From the NCBI RefSeq assembly GCF_022750545.1, contig NZ_PUIC01000001.1, positions 248,001-312,000 on the forward strand: a stretch of DNA of 64,000 nt. Reading direction: 5' to 3'. The position numbers and the translations under genes were made by a program. Positions 9,027 through 20,692 of this stretch are shown one piece after another. The stretch comes from Caulobacter sp. CCUG 60055. GTDB lineage: Bacteria; Pseudomonadota; Alphaproteobacteria; Caulobacterales; Caulobacteraceae. Under the pieces are notes generated by a model, which was given only the letters and a program-made list of their open reading frames with translations, was not told where the DNA came from and searched no databases. Numbering within the stretch: the first letter of the stretch is position 1; each line of letters starts with the position of its first letter.

Positions 9027-10960
9027 CCCGCGCGCTCCGGCGTCTTGGGCTGGTCCTTGGCCTTCTTGGTGTCGATCGGGGCGACGCCCAGGGCCGAGCG
9101 GGCCTTGTTCTGGTCGGTGCGCACCTTGACCAGCTGGCCGGCGGCGAGGCGGGCGCGCTCGCCCATCTCCTGAAGCAGCTGCATGGTCACCTGCGGGCGC
9201 TGGGCCTCGGCGATGCGGGCGGCCTGGGCCGTCGGCCCGGGCTGGATGGCGTCGACCTTGCCGACGGCGAAGCCGAACGGATTGGCCTGGCCGATCAGGA
9301 CGTCGCCGGCCTTGGCGCCGAACAGCTTGTTGAGCAGGTCGGGGCTGAGCGCCTGGTTCTGGCGGGCGTTGACGCGGTCGACGCCGATGGCGTGGCTGAC
9401 CGGCGCGCCGAAGGCGGCGGCGACCGCCTCGACGCTCTCGCCCTTGCGGACGCGGGCGGCCAGCTCGTTGGCCTTGGCCTCCATCAGCTTGGCCGTCTCG
9501 CGCATCAGGAAGTAGCGGGTCAGGGGCGCGCGCACCTCGTCGAGGCCGGGCAGGGCGGGGGGCAGGATCTTCTCGACGCGGACGGCGTAGTATTCGCCGC
9601 CGCCCTCGTCCTCGACGTCGCTTTCGCCGCCCTCCGGCAAGGCGAAGGCGGCCTTGAGCATCTTTTCGCTCAGGCCCGGCACGGGCTTGCCCGTACCGTC
9701 CGCGCCGCTCTGGCTGACCGGGGCGAGGCTGAGGGCCGAGGCCCCGACCTTGGCGGCCGCTTCCGACAGGTTGGCGCCGGCCGAACGGGCGTCCTCGTAC
9801 TTCTGGACGACGTCGTAGATCTTCTGTTGCGCCGCGTCCTTCTTGAGCTGGGCCTCCAGCTCGGGCTTGGCCTCCTCGAAGGTCTTGGCCTTGCCGGGGG
9901 TGATCTTGCCGAGCTTGACGACGGCCCAGCCCAGTTCGCCCTGGATCGGCTGGCTGACCTGGCCCTCGGCCAGGGCGAAGGCGGCGTCGGCGACCTTGCG
10001 GTCGGGCACGGCGGCCTTGGGGGTGTCGGCCAACTGCACCGGAGGCTTGCCCAGGGCGCGGGCGACGGCGGCCGGGTCCTCGCCCTTGCCCAGGCGGGCG
10101 GCGGCGGCGGCGGCGGCCTTGGCGTCCGGCGCCAGCAGCACGGTCATCGACCGCTTCTCAGGCGTCGACAGCGAGTCCTTGCGGAAGTTGTAGAGCTTTT
10201 CCAGGTCCTTGGGATCGGCGGTCATCGACGGCGTCAGCGCCTTGGTGCTGAAGCGCACGATGGTCAGGCCGCGCAACTCGGGCTTGGTCAGCTGGGCGGC
10301 GTTTTCCTTCATGAAGGCGGTCAGCTGGGCGTCGGTGGGGGCGCCGGGCTTGGCGACCTTGGCCGGGTCGACCACGAAATAGGTCAGGTTGCGGTTCTCC
10401 AGCCCCAGGGCGGCGTAGAGCGCGGTGTAGATGCGCGGCGCGCGGAAGCCGGCCACGGCGCCGGCGCTGTACTGGGCGTCGGCGATCTCGTCGCGGAAGA
10501 TGGACTCGGCCTTGGCCGGGGTCAGGCCGTTCTCGGCCAGGATCGACTGATAGGCCTTCTGGTCGAACTTGCCGCTGATCGGGTCGAAGAACTGCGGGTT
10601 CTTGCGGATCTGGTCGACGATCAACTGGGCCGAGGGGCGCAGGCCGTCCTTGGCCAGCACCGCCATGTAGGCCTCGTTGGCGGCGACTTCGGTCAGCAGC
10701 TGCTGGTCGAGGCCGTGCGCGACGGCGTCGTCATAGCTGATCGGCTGGCCCGACCGCTGCTCGGCCTGCTTCTTGGCGTTGTCGAACATCCGCTTGAAAT
10801 CCGCGGAGGACACCTGGCGCGTGCCGGCGCTGACCACGGCGTCGCTGATCTTGCCCTTGAAGACGTCGTGCACGCCGAAGATGGCGAAGCTGACGATCAG
10901 AAGGCCGATCAGGGCGGTGGCCACCCAGGACTTCGCGAAGTTGCGGACTGCGGCGAGCAT
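9023..10960 (-). CDS. ppiD: PpiD/SurA-like membrane-anchored peptidyl-prolyl isomerase
   Basis: A 645-residue protein with one N-terminal membrane anchor (about 12-31, SWVATALIGLLIVSFAIFGV), then a SurA_N-like segment (SSADFKRMFDNAKKQAEQRS) and a parvulin-type PPIC domain in the middle (SMTVLLAPDAKAA onward). It is expected to sit in the inner membrane facing the periplasm and help exported proteins fold near the translocon. The start at MLAAVRNFAKSW was chosen because the helix follows immediately, as in PpiD; the 42 codons upstream are Ala/Arg-rich and unlike the family. It is coupled to trpE by a 4-base overlap, although no functional link is obvious. Divergent from tpiA. Confidence 0.87.
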   Translation of the reverse strand: MLAAVRNFAKSWVATALIGLLIVSFAIFGVHDVFKGKISDAVVSAGTRQVSSADFKRMFDNAKKQAEQRSGQPISYDDAVAHGLDQQLLTEVAANEAYMAVLAKDGLRPSAQLIVDQIRKNPQFFDPISGKFDQKAYQSILAENGLTPAKAESIFRDEIADAQYSAGAVAGFRAPRIYTALYAALGLENRNLTYFVVDPAKVAKPGAPTDAQLTAFMKENAAQLTKPELRGLTIVRFSTKALTPSMTADPKDLEKLYNFRKDSLSTPEKRSMTVLLAPDAKAAAAAAARLGKGEDPAAVARALGKPPVQLADTPKAAVPDRKVADAAFALAEGQVSQPIQGELGWAVVKLGKITPGKAKTFEEAKPELEAQLKKDAAQQKIYDVVQKYEDARSAGANLSEAAAKVGASALSLAPVSQSGADGTGKPVPGLSEKMLKAAFALPEGGESDVEDEGGGEYYAVRVEKILPPALPGLDEVRAPLTRYFLMRETAKLMEAKANELAARVRKGESVEAVAAAFGAPVSHAIGVDRVNARQNQALSPDLLNKLFGAKAGDVLIGQANPFGFAVGKVDAIQPGPTAQAARIAEAQRPQVTMQLLQEMGERARLAAGQLVKVRTDQNKARSALGVAPIDTKKAKDQPKTPERAG

Positions 10961-11115
10961 TCGACGGAGAACCCCTTGAGCGGCCGCGGAAGGCGCGGCT
11001 CTTAGCGGCGGGTATAGTAGAGCCGGAGGCGCTCCGGCAAGGCGGCGGGCGTGGACTTCGGCGCGGGGTTGTCTTAGGGCGGACAAAAAGTCGAAGACTC
11101 CGAGGGGTAATCTTG

Positions 11116-11865
11116 ATGAGCACGCCGCGCCCGCTGATCGCCGGCAATTGGAAGATGAACGGCCTGGCCGCCGCGCTGGACGAAGCGCGGGCGGTGGCCG
11201 CGGCGCTGGAGGAGCGGCCGGCCGGCGCGCGCGTGGCGGTCTGCCCGCCCGCCACCCTGATCGACCGCCTCGCCGAGGCCGTGGCCGGCTCGGCCGTGCT
11301 GGTAGGCGGCCAGGACTGCCGCGCCGAGGCCGCCGGCGCCTTCACCGGCGACGTCGCGGCCGAGATGCTGGCCGAGGCCGGAGCGCGCCTGGTCATTCTC
11401 GGCCACTCCGAGCGCCGCGCCGGCTACGGCGAGACGGACGCCGTCGTGGCGGCCAAGGTCGAGGGCGCGCTGCGGGCCGGGCTGGAGCCGATCATCTGCG
11501 TCGGCGAGACCCTGGCCGAGCGGCAGGCGGGCCGGGCCCTGGAGGTGGTCACCGCCCAGGTGCGCGGATCGGCGCCGGCGGCCCTGGCCGGAAGGGACTT
11601 CGCCATCGCCTACGAGCCGGTCTGGGCGATCGGCTCGGGCCTGACCCCGTCGATCGAGCAGATCGAAGAGGTGCACGTCGCCGTGCGCGCCGTCCTGGTC
11701 GAGATGTTCGGCGCCACCGGCGCGGCCTCGCCGATCCTCTACGGCGGCTCGGTCAAGCCGACCAACGCCGCCGAGATCCTCAGCGCCCGCGAGGTCGGCG
11801 GCGCCCTGGTGGGCGGCGCGTCGCTGAAGGCGGCCGATTTCCTGCCGATCATCGTCGCGGCCTGA
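11116..11865 (+). CDS. tpiA: Triose-phosphate isomerase
   Basis: A 249-residue TIM-barrel enzyme interconverting DHAP and glyceraldehyde-3-phosphate in glycolysis. Substrate/catalytic residues are all visible: Asn11 and Lys13 in AGNWKMNG, His97 in ILGHSERR, Glu167 in AYEPVWAIG, and the phosphate loop YGGSVKP near residue 215. A TTG codon directly precedes the ATG; the ATG was preferred because AGGGG lies 8 bases upstream of it. Divergent from ppiD across 155 bases. The next gene, a GNAT enzyme, converges. Confidence 0.97.
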   Translation: MSTPRPLIAGNWKMNGLAAALDEARAVAAALEERPAGARVAVCPPATLIDRLAEAVAGSAVLVGGQDCRAEAAGAFTGDVAAEMLAEAGARLVILGHSERRAGYGETDAVVAAKVEGALRAGLEPIICVGETLAERQAGRALEVVTAQVRGSAPAALAGRDFAIAYEPVWAIGSGLTPSIEQIEEVHVAVRAVLVEMFGATGAASPILYGGSVKPTNAAEILSAREVGGALVGGASLKAADFLPIIVAA

Positions 11866-11887
11866 CCGGCCGCGTCGCAGGGGCGGC

Positions 11888-12406
11888 CTAGAGCAGCAGG
11901 CCGAACAACATGCAGTCGCGCCGCTCGCCGTCGCGCTGGACGTAGCCGCGCAGCAGGCCTTCCTGGCGAAAGCCGATCCGCTCAAGAAGGCGGACCGAGC
12001 GGATATTGCCTGCATGGACCCGCGCGCTCAGGCGTTGCAGCCGCAACGCTTGGGCCGCGTGGGCGACGACGGCCTGGACCGCCTCGTGGGCGTAGCCGTC
12101 GCCCCACCAGGTCCGGCCGATCATGAAGCCGATCTCGGCGCGATGGTGCCAGCGGTCGAGTTCGCTCAGATCGCAGCAGCCCACGAAGGCGCCGTCCTCG
12201 CGCCGGCGCATCGACCAGTAGAACGCCTCGCCCTTGCGGGCGCGGGCGACCTGGGCGTCGGTCAGGGCCTGGACCAGGGCGGGGTCCGTCACCTCGGCCA
12301 CGTCCCAATAGGCCATGACGTCCCGGTCGCTCATCAACGCATAGATGTCGCGGGCGTCGGCCGCCTCCAGGGGGCGCAGCGTAAGGCGTCTGGTTTCCAG
12401 AATCAC
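11888..12406 (-). CDS. RimJ/RimL-type GNAT N-acetyltransferase
   Basis: A 172-residue acetyltransferase of the Acetyltransf_3 family. It begins MILETRRLTLRPLEAADARD, typical of RimJ/RimL-like enzymes, and has the acetyl-CoA loop region IGRTWWGDGYAHEAVQAVV (about 97-115) and the C-terminal SVRLLERIGFRQEG motif. It probably transfers acetyl from acetyl-CoA to an amino group of a protein or small molecule; the substrate cannot be read from sequence. It stands alone, converging on tpiA and divergent from secG. Confidence 0.85.
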   Translation of the reverse strand: MILETRRLTLRPLEAADARDIYALMSDRDVMAYWDVAEVTDPALVQALTDAQVARARKGEAFYWSMRRREDGAFVGCCDLSELDRWHHRAEIGFMIGRTWWGDGYAHEAVQAVVAHAAQALRLQRLSARVHAGNIRSVRLLERIGFRQEGLLRGYVQRDGERRDCMLFGLLL

Positions 12407-12522
12407 GATGGGCGTCCGACGGTCGGCGTCTAGCTATGGCGCGACGCGCGGCTTGATGGTAGAGGGGCCGCTTGTTTTGCGGCAGGCTTTCGGCCCCGCG
12501 CCTCATCAAGCCAAGAAGAACC

Positions 12523-13056
12523 ATGCTGCTCGGCATCCTGCTCGCGATCCACATCATCGTTTGCATCGCCCTGATCGGGGTGATCCTGCTCCAGCGCTCG
12601 GAAGGCGGCGCTCTCGGCATGGGGGGCGGCAACAGCTTCATGACCGCGCGCGGCACCGGCGATCTGCTGACCAAGACCACGCAGATCCTGGCGGCGGCCT
12701 TCTTCGGCCTCAGCCTGCTGCTGACCATCCTTTCCGGTCACGCCAAGCAGGGCTCGTCGGTCACCGACCAGCTCAAGGTGCAGGGCATCGACCTGAACGC
12801 CCTGCAAAAGCAGCAGCAACAGAACGCCCAGCGCGCCGCGCAGCAGCAGCAACAGCAGCAGCAACAACCGCCGGTCGGCGGCGCCCAGCCGCTGCAGGCC
12901 CCGACGCCGCAGCTGGCGCCCGCGCGCCCGGCCGCCGCTCCGGCCCAGGCCCCGGCCAAGGCGGCTTCGCCGCTGTCGAACGTGACCATCGACGCCAAGC
13001 CGCGGCCCCAGGAGCTGCCCCGGCCCAACGTCGACAAAACGAACGGCGGTCAGTGA
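12523..13056 (+). CDS. secG: SecG preprotein translocase subunit with long Gln/Pro/Ala-rich tail
   Basis: A 177-residue protein whose first ~77 residues are SecG: two membrane helices (LLGILLAIHIIVCIALIGVIL and ILAAAFFGLSLLLTILSG) flank the conserved LQRSEGGALGMGGG and FMTARGTGDLLTKTT loop. It assists SecYE in protein export. Beyond residue 90 there is an unusual low-complexity extension, with two polyglutamine runs followed by Pro/Ala-rich sequence and a basic end. SecG is usually about 75-110 residues in enterobacteria; longer tails are known in alphaproteobacteria. The ATG was chosen because the first helix follows directly; AAGAAG lies just upstream. Confidence 0.92.
   Translation: MLLGILLAIHIIVCIALIGVILLQRSEGGALGMGGGNSFMTARGTGDLLTKTTQILAAAFFGLSLLLTILSGHAKQGSSVTDQLKVQGIDLNALQKQQQQNAQRAAQQQQQQQQQPPVGGAQPLQAPTPQLAPARPAAAPAQAPAKAASPLSNVTIDAKPRPQELPRPNVDKTNGGQ
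12811..12867 (+). repeat. CAG/CAA codon repeat inside secG
   Basis: Two runs of CAG/CAA codons (12811-12822, four codons, and 12841-12867, nine codons) encode Gln-4 and Gln-9 in the cytosolic or periplasmic tail of SecG. Short-period repeats of this kind can change length by slipped-strand mispairing; a change by whole codons would keep the frame. Confidence 0.75.
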
Positions 13057-13127
13057 GATTGTCCCCAGCCGTGTCGTCCCGTCTTGTCGAGTTTCCGGGC
13101 GCTCGAACCGAATCGGCGCTAATCTGA

Positions 13128-14783
<1,656 letters not shown>

Positions 14784-14869
14784 CGCTCGGGCGCGCTTCC
14801 TGCTAATGCATCGCGCAAAGGTTGCGTCTGCGCCATTCTGACGCGGACGTGGCGGAGGGAGGCGGCGAC

Positions 14870-16036
14870 ATGCGGTTCAAGGCGCTGGATGGGTGGAGGG
14901 GATTGTGCGCCCTGATGGTCGCGCTGTTCCATCTGCCGGCCCTGACTCATTTCGGCGCCTCGCCGCTGGTGTTCCACGGCTATCTCTATGTCGACTTCTT
15001 CTTCGTGCTCAGCGGCTACATCATCGCCTTCAGCTACGGCGAGAAGCTGGCCGTCGGCGGGGTGGGGGAGACCCGCCGGTTCCTGATCCGGCGGTTCGGC
15101 CGGCTGTGGCCGCTGCATGCGGCGACGCTGGGCGTGCTGGTGGCCTGGGAGGCGGTCAAGGCCGTCGCCGCGCCGGGAGCGGGCGAGGTCGCGCCGTTCA
15201 CCCACGGCCGCGGGCTGGTCGAGATTCTCACCAACCTGCTGATGGTCCAGGGACTCGGCGTGCACGGCTCGCTGACCTGGAACGCGCCAGCCTGGAGCAT
15301 CAGCGTCGAATTCGCCGCCTACATCCTGTTCGCCCTGGTCAGCCTGGTCGCGCCGCGCCGGGTGACGCTGGTCGCCGCCGCGTTCGTGGTCGCCGGCCTG
15401 GCCGTGGTCGGTGTGCAGGTCGGCCACATGGACACCACCTTCGACTTCGGCCTGTTCAGGGCCCTGGCCGGCTTCTTCCTGGGCGTCCTGGTGCGCAAGG
15501 CTCCGCCGGCCCGGCTGTCGGGCGGCGCGGCGGCGACGGCCGAGACGGCTGTGTTCGCCGGGGTGCTGGCGTTCGTGGCGTTGGCGACGGGCCTGGCGCA
15601 ACTGGCCGCGCCGTTCGTGTTCGCCGTCGCGGTCTGGGTGTTCGCCGCCGAGGGCGGGCCGGTGTCGGCGGCGCTCAAGACCGCGCCGCTGCAGGCGCTG
15701 GGGACGTGGTCCTATTCGGTCTATCTCGTGCACTATCCGGTGACCGTCGGCGTCGGCGTGGCGCGCAAGCTGGCCGAGCGCGTTCTGCACGTCGACGTCA
15801 GCGCGCCCGTGGCCACGGCGTCCGGCCCGTTGCAGGTGCTTTCCTTCAGGCCGATGATCGTCACCGACCTGGCGGCGGTGGCCTATCTGGCTGTCGTCAT
15901 CGGCCTCGCCGCCCTGACCTACCGGTTCATCGAGACCCCCGGCCGCAACCTGTTCAACCGTCTGGCGGCGCGGGACGCGGCCCGGAATTCGCCGCGTGCG
16001 ACGGAACCGGCCCGCGCCATCGAGGCGGAGCCTTGA
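14870..16036 (+). CDS. Acyltransferase-3 family membrane protein (OafA/YrhL type)
   Basis: A ~388-residue multispanning protein. The N-terminus MRFKALDGWRGLCALMVALFH carries the family's conserved Arg and His-containing first helix, followed by FFFVLSGYIIAFSYG and RRFGRLWPLHAATL. About ten membrane helices follow, ending at YRFIETPGRN, the family's typical C-terminal motif. Members O-acylate sugars of the cell envelope or exported polysaccharides; the acceptor here is unknown. The ATG was chosen over an upstream TTG because GGAGGGAGG precedes it and it starts the conserved block. It follows pyrG and precedes rpmF. Confidence 0.88.
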   Translation: MRFKALDGWRGLCALMVALFHLPALTHFGASPLVFHGYLYVDFFFVLSGYIIAFSYGEKLAVGGVGETRRFLIRRFGRLWPLHAATLGVLVAWEAVKAVAAPGAGEVAPFTHGRGLVEILTNLLMVQGLGVHGSLTWNAPAWSISVEFAAYILFALVSLVAPRRVTLVAAAFVVAGLAVVGVQVGHMDTTFDFGLFRALAGFFLGVLVRKAPPARLSGGAAATAETAVFAGVLAFVALATGLAQLAAPFVFAVAVWVFAAEGGPVSAALKTAPLQALGTWSYSVYLVHYPVTVGVGVARKLAERVLHVDVSAPVATASGPLQVLSFRPMIVTDLAAVAYLAVVIGLAALTYRFIETPGRNLFNRLAARDAARNSPRATEPARAIEAEP

Positions 16037-16072
16037 AACTGTCGCCGGTTTGAGGCATACACCCCGGCTCAC

Positions 16073-16095
16073 GCGGCGGCCCGTGCGGCCGCCGC
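16073..16095 (+). terminator. GC-rich hairpin between acyltransferase gene and rpmF
   Basis: GCGGCGGCC and GGCCGCCGC form a perfect 9-base stem around a 5-base loop, 37 bases after the acyltransferase stop. The following AACCGTTTT contains only a short T run. It probably ends or attenuates the upstream transcript before rpmF. Confidence 0.5.
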
Positions 16096-16112
16096 AACCG
16101 TTTTCACGCCGC

Positions 16113-16124
16113 GAGTCGAGATTC
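16113..16124. promoter_or_regulatory. Two GANTC (CcrM-type) sites just before rpmF
   Basis: GAGTC (16113-16117) and GATTC (16120-16124) lie within 12 bases, ending 4 bases before the rpmF ATG. GANTC is the target of the cell-cycle methyltransferase CcrM in Caulobacterales. Close pairs are unlikely by chance, but the sites are also within the ribosome-binding region. Confidence 0.45.
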
Positions 16125-16128
16125 TCAG

Positions 16129-16311
16129 ATGGCCGTTCCTAAGCGAAAAGTATCCCCCTCGCGCGCCGGCATGCGTCGTTCGCACCACGCCCTGGGCGCC
16201 AACTCCTACATCGAGGACAAGGAAACGGGCGAGCTGCGCCGTCCGCACCACGTCGACCTGAAGACGGGCATGTATAAGGGCCGCCAGGTCCTGACGCCCA
16301 AGGAAGACTAA
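16129..16311 (+). CDS. rpmF: 50S ribosomal protein L32
   Basis: A 60-residue basic protein, [20 protein letters not shown] then [20 protein letters not shown], ending GMYKGRQVL. This is the L32 of alphaproteobacteria, which lacks the zinc-binding cysteines of some other L32 proteins (no Cys present). It is a structural component of the large ribosomal subunit. It is followed by a strong stem-loop with a T run, so it forms a short transcript of its own. Confidence 0.97.
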   Translation: MAVPKRKVSPSRAGMRRSHHALGANSYIEDKETGELRRPHHVDLKTGMYKGRQVLTPKED

Positions 16312-17787
<1,476 letters not shown>

Positions 17788-17794
17788 TCGCGAC

Positions 17795-17826
17795 GCCCCG
17801 CCGGCCGTCTGGCGCGCCGGCGGGGC
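17795..17826 (+). terminator. Strong GC hairpin after eno
   Basis: GCCCCGCCGGC and GCCGGCGGGGC form a perfect 11-base stem around a 10-base loop, beginning 8 bases after the eno stop. No T run follows (CGATTCGTCC), so it may protect the 3' end or cause Rho-assisted or weak termination. Confidence 0.6.
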
Positions 17827-17827
17827 C

Positions 17828-17894
17828 GATTCGTCCATTCAACGCCGCGATTCAACGATCGATTAACCCTGACGGCCGATTCTTCCTGCGAGTC
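17828..17894. promoter_or_regulatory. Cluster of four GANTC sites and a CtrA-like box upstream of ftsB
   Basis: GANTC occurs at 17828, 17849, 17878 and 17890 within 67 bases, ending 33 bases before the ftsB start. Within it, TCAA-N7-TTAAC (17852-17867) is one base from the CtrA consensus TTAA-N7-TTAAC. Both signals belong to the Caulobacter cell-cycle circuit (CcrM/GcrA and CtrA). The sites are seen; control of ftsB is inferred. Confidence 0.6.
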
Positions 17895-17926
17895 GCCGCT
17901 CGCCTTCGGCGCCCCGGAGCTAGGCC

Positions 17927-18223
17927 GTGTTCGCGCGCTACCGTCCCTACCTGCCCACCGCCGTCCTGGCCTTCCTGATCTTCTATTTTGGATTCCACGC
18001 CCTGACCGGCGACCGCGGCCTGCTGCTCGTCGACAAGCGCAACGAGGCCCTGTCGGAAAAATCGGCTGAGCTGTCGAAATTGCGGTCGGAACGGATGGAC
18101 CTGGAGGCCCGTGCCCGTCTATTACGCGACGGAAGCCTCTCGGCGGACCTGTTGGAAGAGCGCGCGCGATCCCTACTAGGTTTCTCCGACCCGAGGGACT
18201 ATGTGATCCGCACGAAACCCTGA
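17927..18223 (+). CDS. ftsB: FtsB/DivIC-type septum formation initiator
   Basis: A 98-residue bitopic protein starting at GTG. One N-terminal membrane helix (about 9-26, LPTAVLAFLIFYFGFHAL) is followed by a coiled coil (about 36-75, KRNEALSEKSAELSKLRSER and onward) and a conserved C-terminal ARSLLGFSDPRDYVIR segment. This is the arrangement of FtsB, which links FtsL and FtsQ in the divisome on the periplasmic side. The position downstream of eno and upstream of pdhA is the usual one in alphaproteobacteria. The upstream region is rich in GANTC sites, suggesting cell-cycle timing. Confidence 0.87.
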   Translation: MFARYRPYLPTAVLAFLIFYFGFHALTGDRGLLLVDKRNEALSEKSAELSKLRSERMDLEARARLLRDGSLSADLLEERARSLLGFSDPRDYVIRTKP

Positions 18224-18291
18224 CGCGGGTCCGCTGTTCGGCCCCGTGGTTTCCACACGAGGGCCGCCTTATCAAAGCCCGGGAGAAGCGT

Positions 18292-19329
18292 ATGGCGCGT
18301 ACGCGCACAACCAAGGCGTCGTCGGGCAAGGCCGATGACGCCGGCGTCAATGCCCGGGTGGGCAAGGACGAACTGCTCGAATTCTATCGTGAGATGCTGT
18401 TGATCCGCCGCTTCGAGGAGCGGGCGGGGCAGCTCTACGGCATGGGCCTGATCGGCGGCTTCTGCCACCTCTACATCGGCCAGGAAGCCATTGCGGTCGG
18501 CATGCAGTCGATCGCCGAGAAGGGTGACCAGATCATCACCGGCTACCGGGATCACGGCCACATGCTGGCGGCCGGGATGGACCCGCGCGAGGTGATGGCC
18601 GAGCTGACCGGCCGGGCCGGCGGCTCGTCCAAGGGCAAGGGCGGCTCGATGCACATGTTCAGCGTCGACGCCGGCTTCTACGGCGGCCACGGCATCGTCG
18701 GGGCTCAGGTGTCGCTGGGCACCGGCCTGGCGCTGGCCAACCGCTACGAGGCCAATGGCAAGGTCGCCTACGCCTATTTCGGCGATGGCGCGGCCAACCA
18801 GGGCCAGGTCTACGAGAGCTTCAACATGGCCGAGCTCTGGTCCCTGCCGATCGTCTACGTGATCGAGAACAATCATTACGCCATGGGCACCAGCGTCGAG
18901 CGCTCGGCGGCCGAGACCCATCTCTACAAGCGCGGCGTCTCGTTCCGGATACCGGGCGAGGAGGTCGACGGCATGGACGTGCTGGCGGTCCGCGAGGCCG
19001 GCGCCCGCGCCGCCGAGCACGCCCGCAGCGGCAAGGGGCCCTACATCCTTGAGATGAAGACCTACCGCTATCGCGGCCACTCGATGTCCGACCCGGCCAA
19101 GTACCGGACCAAGGAAGAGGTCGACGAGGTCAAGAAGACCCGCGACCCGATCGATCACCTGCGCGAGCGGCTCGAGAAGAACGGCTGGGCCGACGAAGCC
19201 GCCATGAAGGCCGTCGACGCCGAGGTGAAGAAGATCGTCGCCGACGCGGCCGAGTTCGCCCGCACATCCCCCGAGCCGGATCCGTCCGAGCTCTACACCG
19301 ACGTCTATCTGGAGGCGGCGGCGCAATGA
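18292..19329 (+). CDS. pdhA: Pyruvate dehydrogenase E1 component, alpha subunit
   Basis: A 345-residue thiamine-diphosphate enzyme subunit. It decarboxylates pyruvate together with PdhB and passes the acetyl group to lipoyl-E2. The ThDP motif begins [20 protein letters not shown] and ends in IENNHYAMG (GDG to NN). [12 protein letters not shown] is the conserved phosphorylation-loop region of E1-alpha (regulated only in mitochondria). The N-terminus has a ~20-residue basic leader ([15 protein letters not shown]). The stop overlaps the pdhB start (ATGA), so translation is coupled. Confidence 0.97.
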   Translation: MARTRTTKASSGKADDAGVNARVGKDELLEFYREMLLIRRFEERAGQLYGMGLIGGFCHLYIGQEAIAVGMQSIAEKGDQIITGYRDHGHMLAAGMDPREVMAELTGRAGGSSKGKGGSMHMFSVDAGFYGGHGIVGAQVSLGTGLALANRYEANGKVAYAYFGDGAANQGQVYESFNMAELWSLPIVYVIENNHYAMGTSVERSAAETHLYKRGVSFRIPGEEVDGMDVLAVREAGARAAEHARSGKGPYILEMKTYRYRGHSMSDPAKYRTKEEVDEVKKTRDPIDHLRERLEKNGWADEAAMKAVDAEVKKIVADAAEFARTSPEPDPSELYTDVYLEAAAQ

Positions 19330-20690
19330 GCGTTGAAGTCCTGATGCCGGCCCTTTCTCCGACCATGGAGGAGGGCACCCTCGCCAAGTGGCACGTGAAA
19401 GAGGGCGACGAGGTCAAGGCCGGCGACGTGATCGCCGAGATCGAGACCGACAAGGCGACCATGGAGGTCGAGGCCGTCGATGAGGGCGTTGTCGAGGCCA
19501 TCCTCGTCCCGGCCGGCGCCGAGGGCGTGAAGGTCAACACCCCGATCGCCCGCCTGAACGGCGAAGGTGGTCCGGCCCAGCCCGCTCCGGCGCCGGTCGA
19601 GCCGGCGCCCGCGCCGGCGGCGGTTGAGGCCAAGCCCCCGGCGGCGGCGGTCGGCGCTCCGGCGCGGGCGGTCGTCGGCGACGATCCGGAGATCCCGGCC
19701 GGCGTCGCCCTGGTCAAGACCACGGTCCGCGACGCCCTGCGCGACGCCATGGCCGAGGAGATGCGCCGCGACGACAAGGTGTTCCTGATGGGCGAGGAAG
19801 TCGCCCAGTACCAGGGCGCCTACAAGGTCAGCCGCGAGCTGCTGCAGGAATTCGGCGACCGCCGCGTCATCGACACCCCGATCACCGAGCACGGCTTCGC
19901 CGGCCTGGGCGTGGGCGCGGCGATGGCCGGGCTCAAGCCGATCGTCGAGTTCATGACCTGGAACTTCGCCATGCAGGCGATCGACCAGATCATCAACTCC
20001 GCCGCCAAGACGCTCTACATGTCCGGCGGCCAGATCAAGTCGTCGATCGTGTTCCGCGGCCCCAACGGGGCGGCGGCGCGGGTGGCGGCCCAGCACAGCC
20101 AGGACTACTCGTCGTGGTACGGCCATGTGCCCGGCCTGATCGTCATCGCGCCCTACGACGCGGCCGACGCCAAGGGCCTGCTCAAGGCCGCGATCCGCAA
20201 CCCGAACCCCGTCGTCTTCCTCGAACACGAGATGATGTACGGCGTCGAGTTCGACGTGCCGCAGGTGGACGACTGGGTGTTGCCGATCGGCAAGGCCAAG
20301 GTCCGCCGCCAGGGCTCGGACGTGACCCTCACCGCCCACTCGCGGATGGTCGGCCACGCGCTGAAGGCGGCCGAGGAACTGGCCAAGGACGGCATCGAGG
20401 CCGAGGTCGTCGACCTGCGCACCATCCGCCCGCTCGACACCGACACGGTGCTGGAAAGCGTCCAGAAGACCAACCGGCTGGTCACGGTCGAGGAAGGCTG
20501 GGGCCCGATGGGCGTCGGCGCCGAGATCGTCGCCCGCATCGTCAAGGACGGCTTCGACTATCTCGACGCCCCGCCGGCGCGGGTGCATCAGGAGGACGTG
20601 CCGCTGCCCTACGCCGCCAATCTCGAAGCCCTGTCCCTGCCGTCGGTGGAGAAGGTGATCGAGGCGGCCAAGGCGGTCTGCTACCGGTGA
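19326..20690 (+). CDS. pdhB: Pyruvate dehydrogenase E1 component, beta subunit with N-terminal lipoyl domain
   Basis: A 454-residue E1-beta. Residues 1-80 form a lipoyl domain (lipoylated Lys43 in [12 protein letters not shown]), joined by a Pro/Ala linker (about 85-125) to the E1-beta core beginning [20 protein letters not shown], with [49 protein letters not shown] and [14 protein letters not shown]1-beta normally lacks a lipoyl domain; the fused form is known in alphaproteobacteria. The lipoyl region is nearly identical, also at DNA level, to that of pdhC 1.8 kb downstream. Confidence 0.97.
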   Translation: MSVEVLMPALSPTMEEGTLAKWHVKEGDEVKAGDVIAEIETDKATMEVEAVDEGVVEAILVPAGAEGVKVNTPIARLNGEGGPAQPAPAPVEPAPAPAAVEAKPPAAAVGAPARAVVGDDPEIPAGVALVKTTVRDALRDAMAEEMRRDDKVFLMGEEVAQYQGAYKVSRELLQEFGDRRVIDTPITEHGFAGLGVGAAMAGLKPIVEFMTWNFAMQAIDQIINSAAKTLYMSGGQIKSSIVFRGPNGAAARVAAQHSQDYSSWYGHVPGLIVIAPYDAADAKGLLKAAIRNPNPVVFLEHEMMYGVEFDVPQVDDWVLPIGKAKVRRQGSDVTLTAHSRMVGHALKAAEELAKDGIEAEVVDLRTIRPLDTDTVLESVQKTNRLVTVEEGWGPMGVGAEIVARIVKDGFDYLDAPPARVHQEDVPLPYAANLEALSLPSVEKVIEAAKAVCYR

Positions 20691-20692
20691 GC

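Noticed and set aside
12811-12867. CRISPR-like or tandem-repeat array
   Set aside because: The repeat is a triplet coding for glutamine inside secG, in frame, with no spacers.
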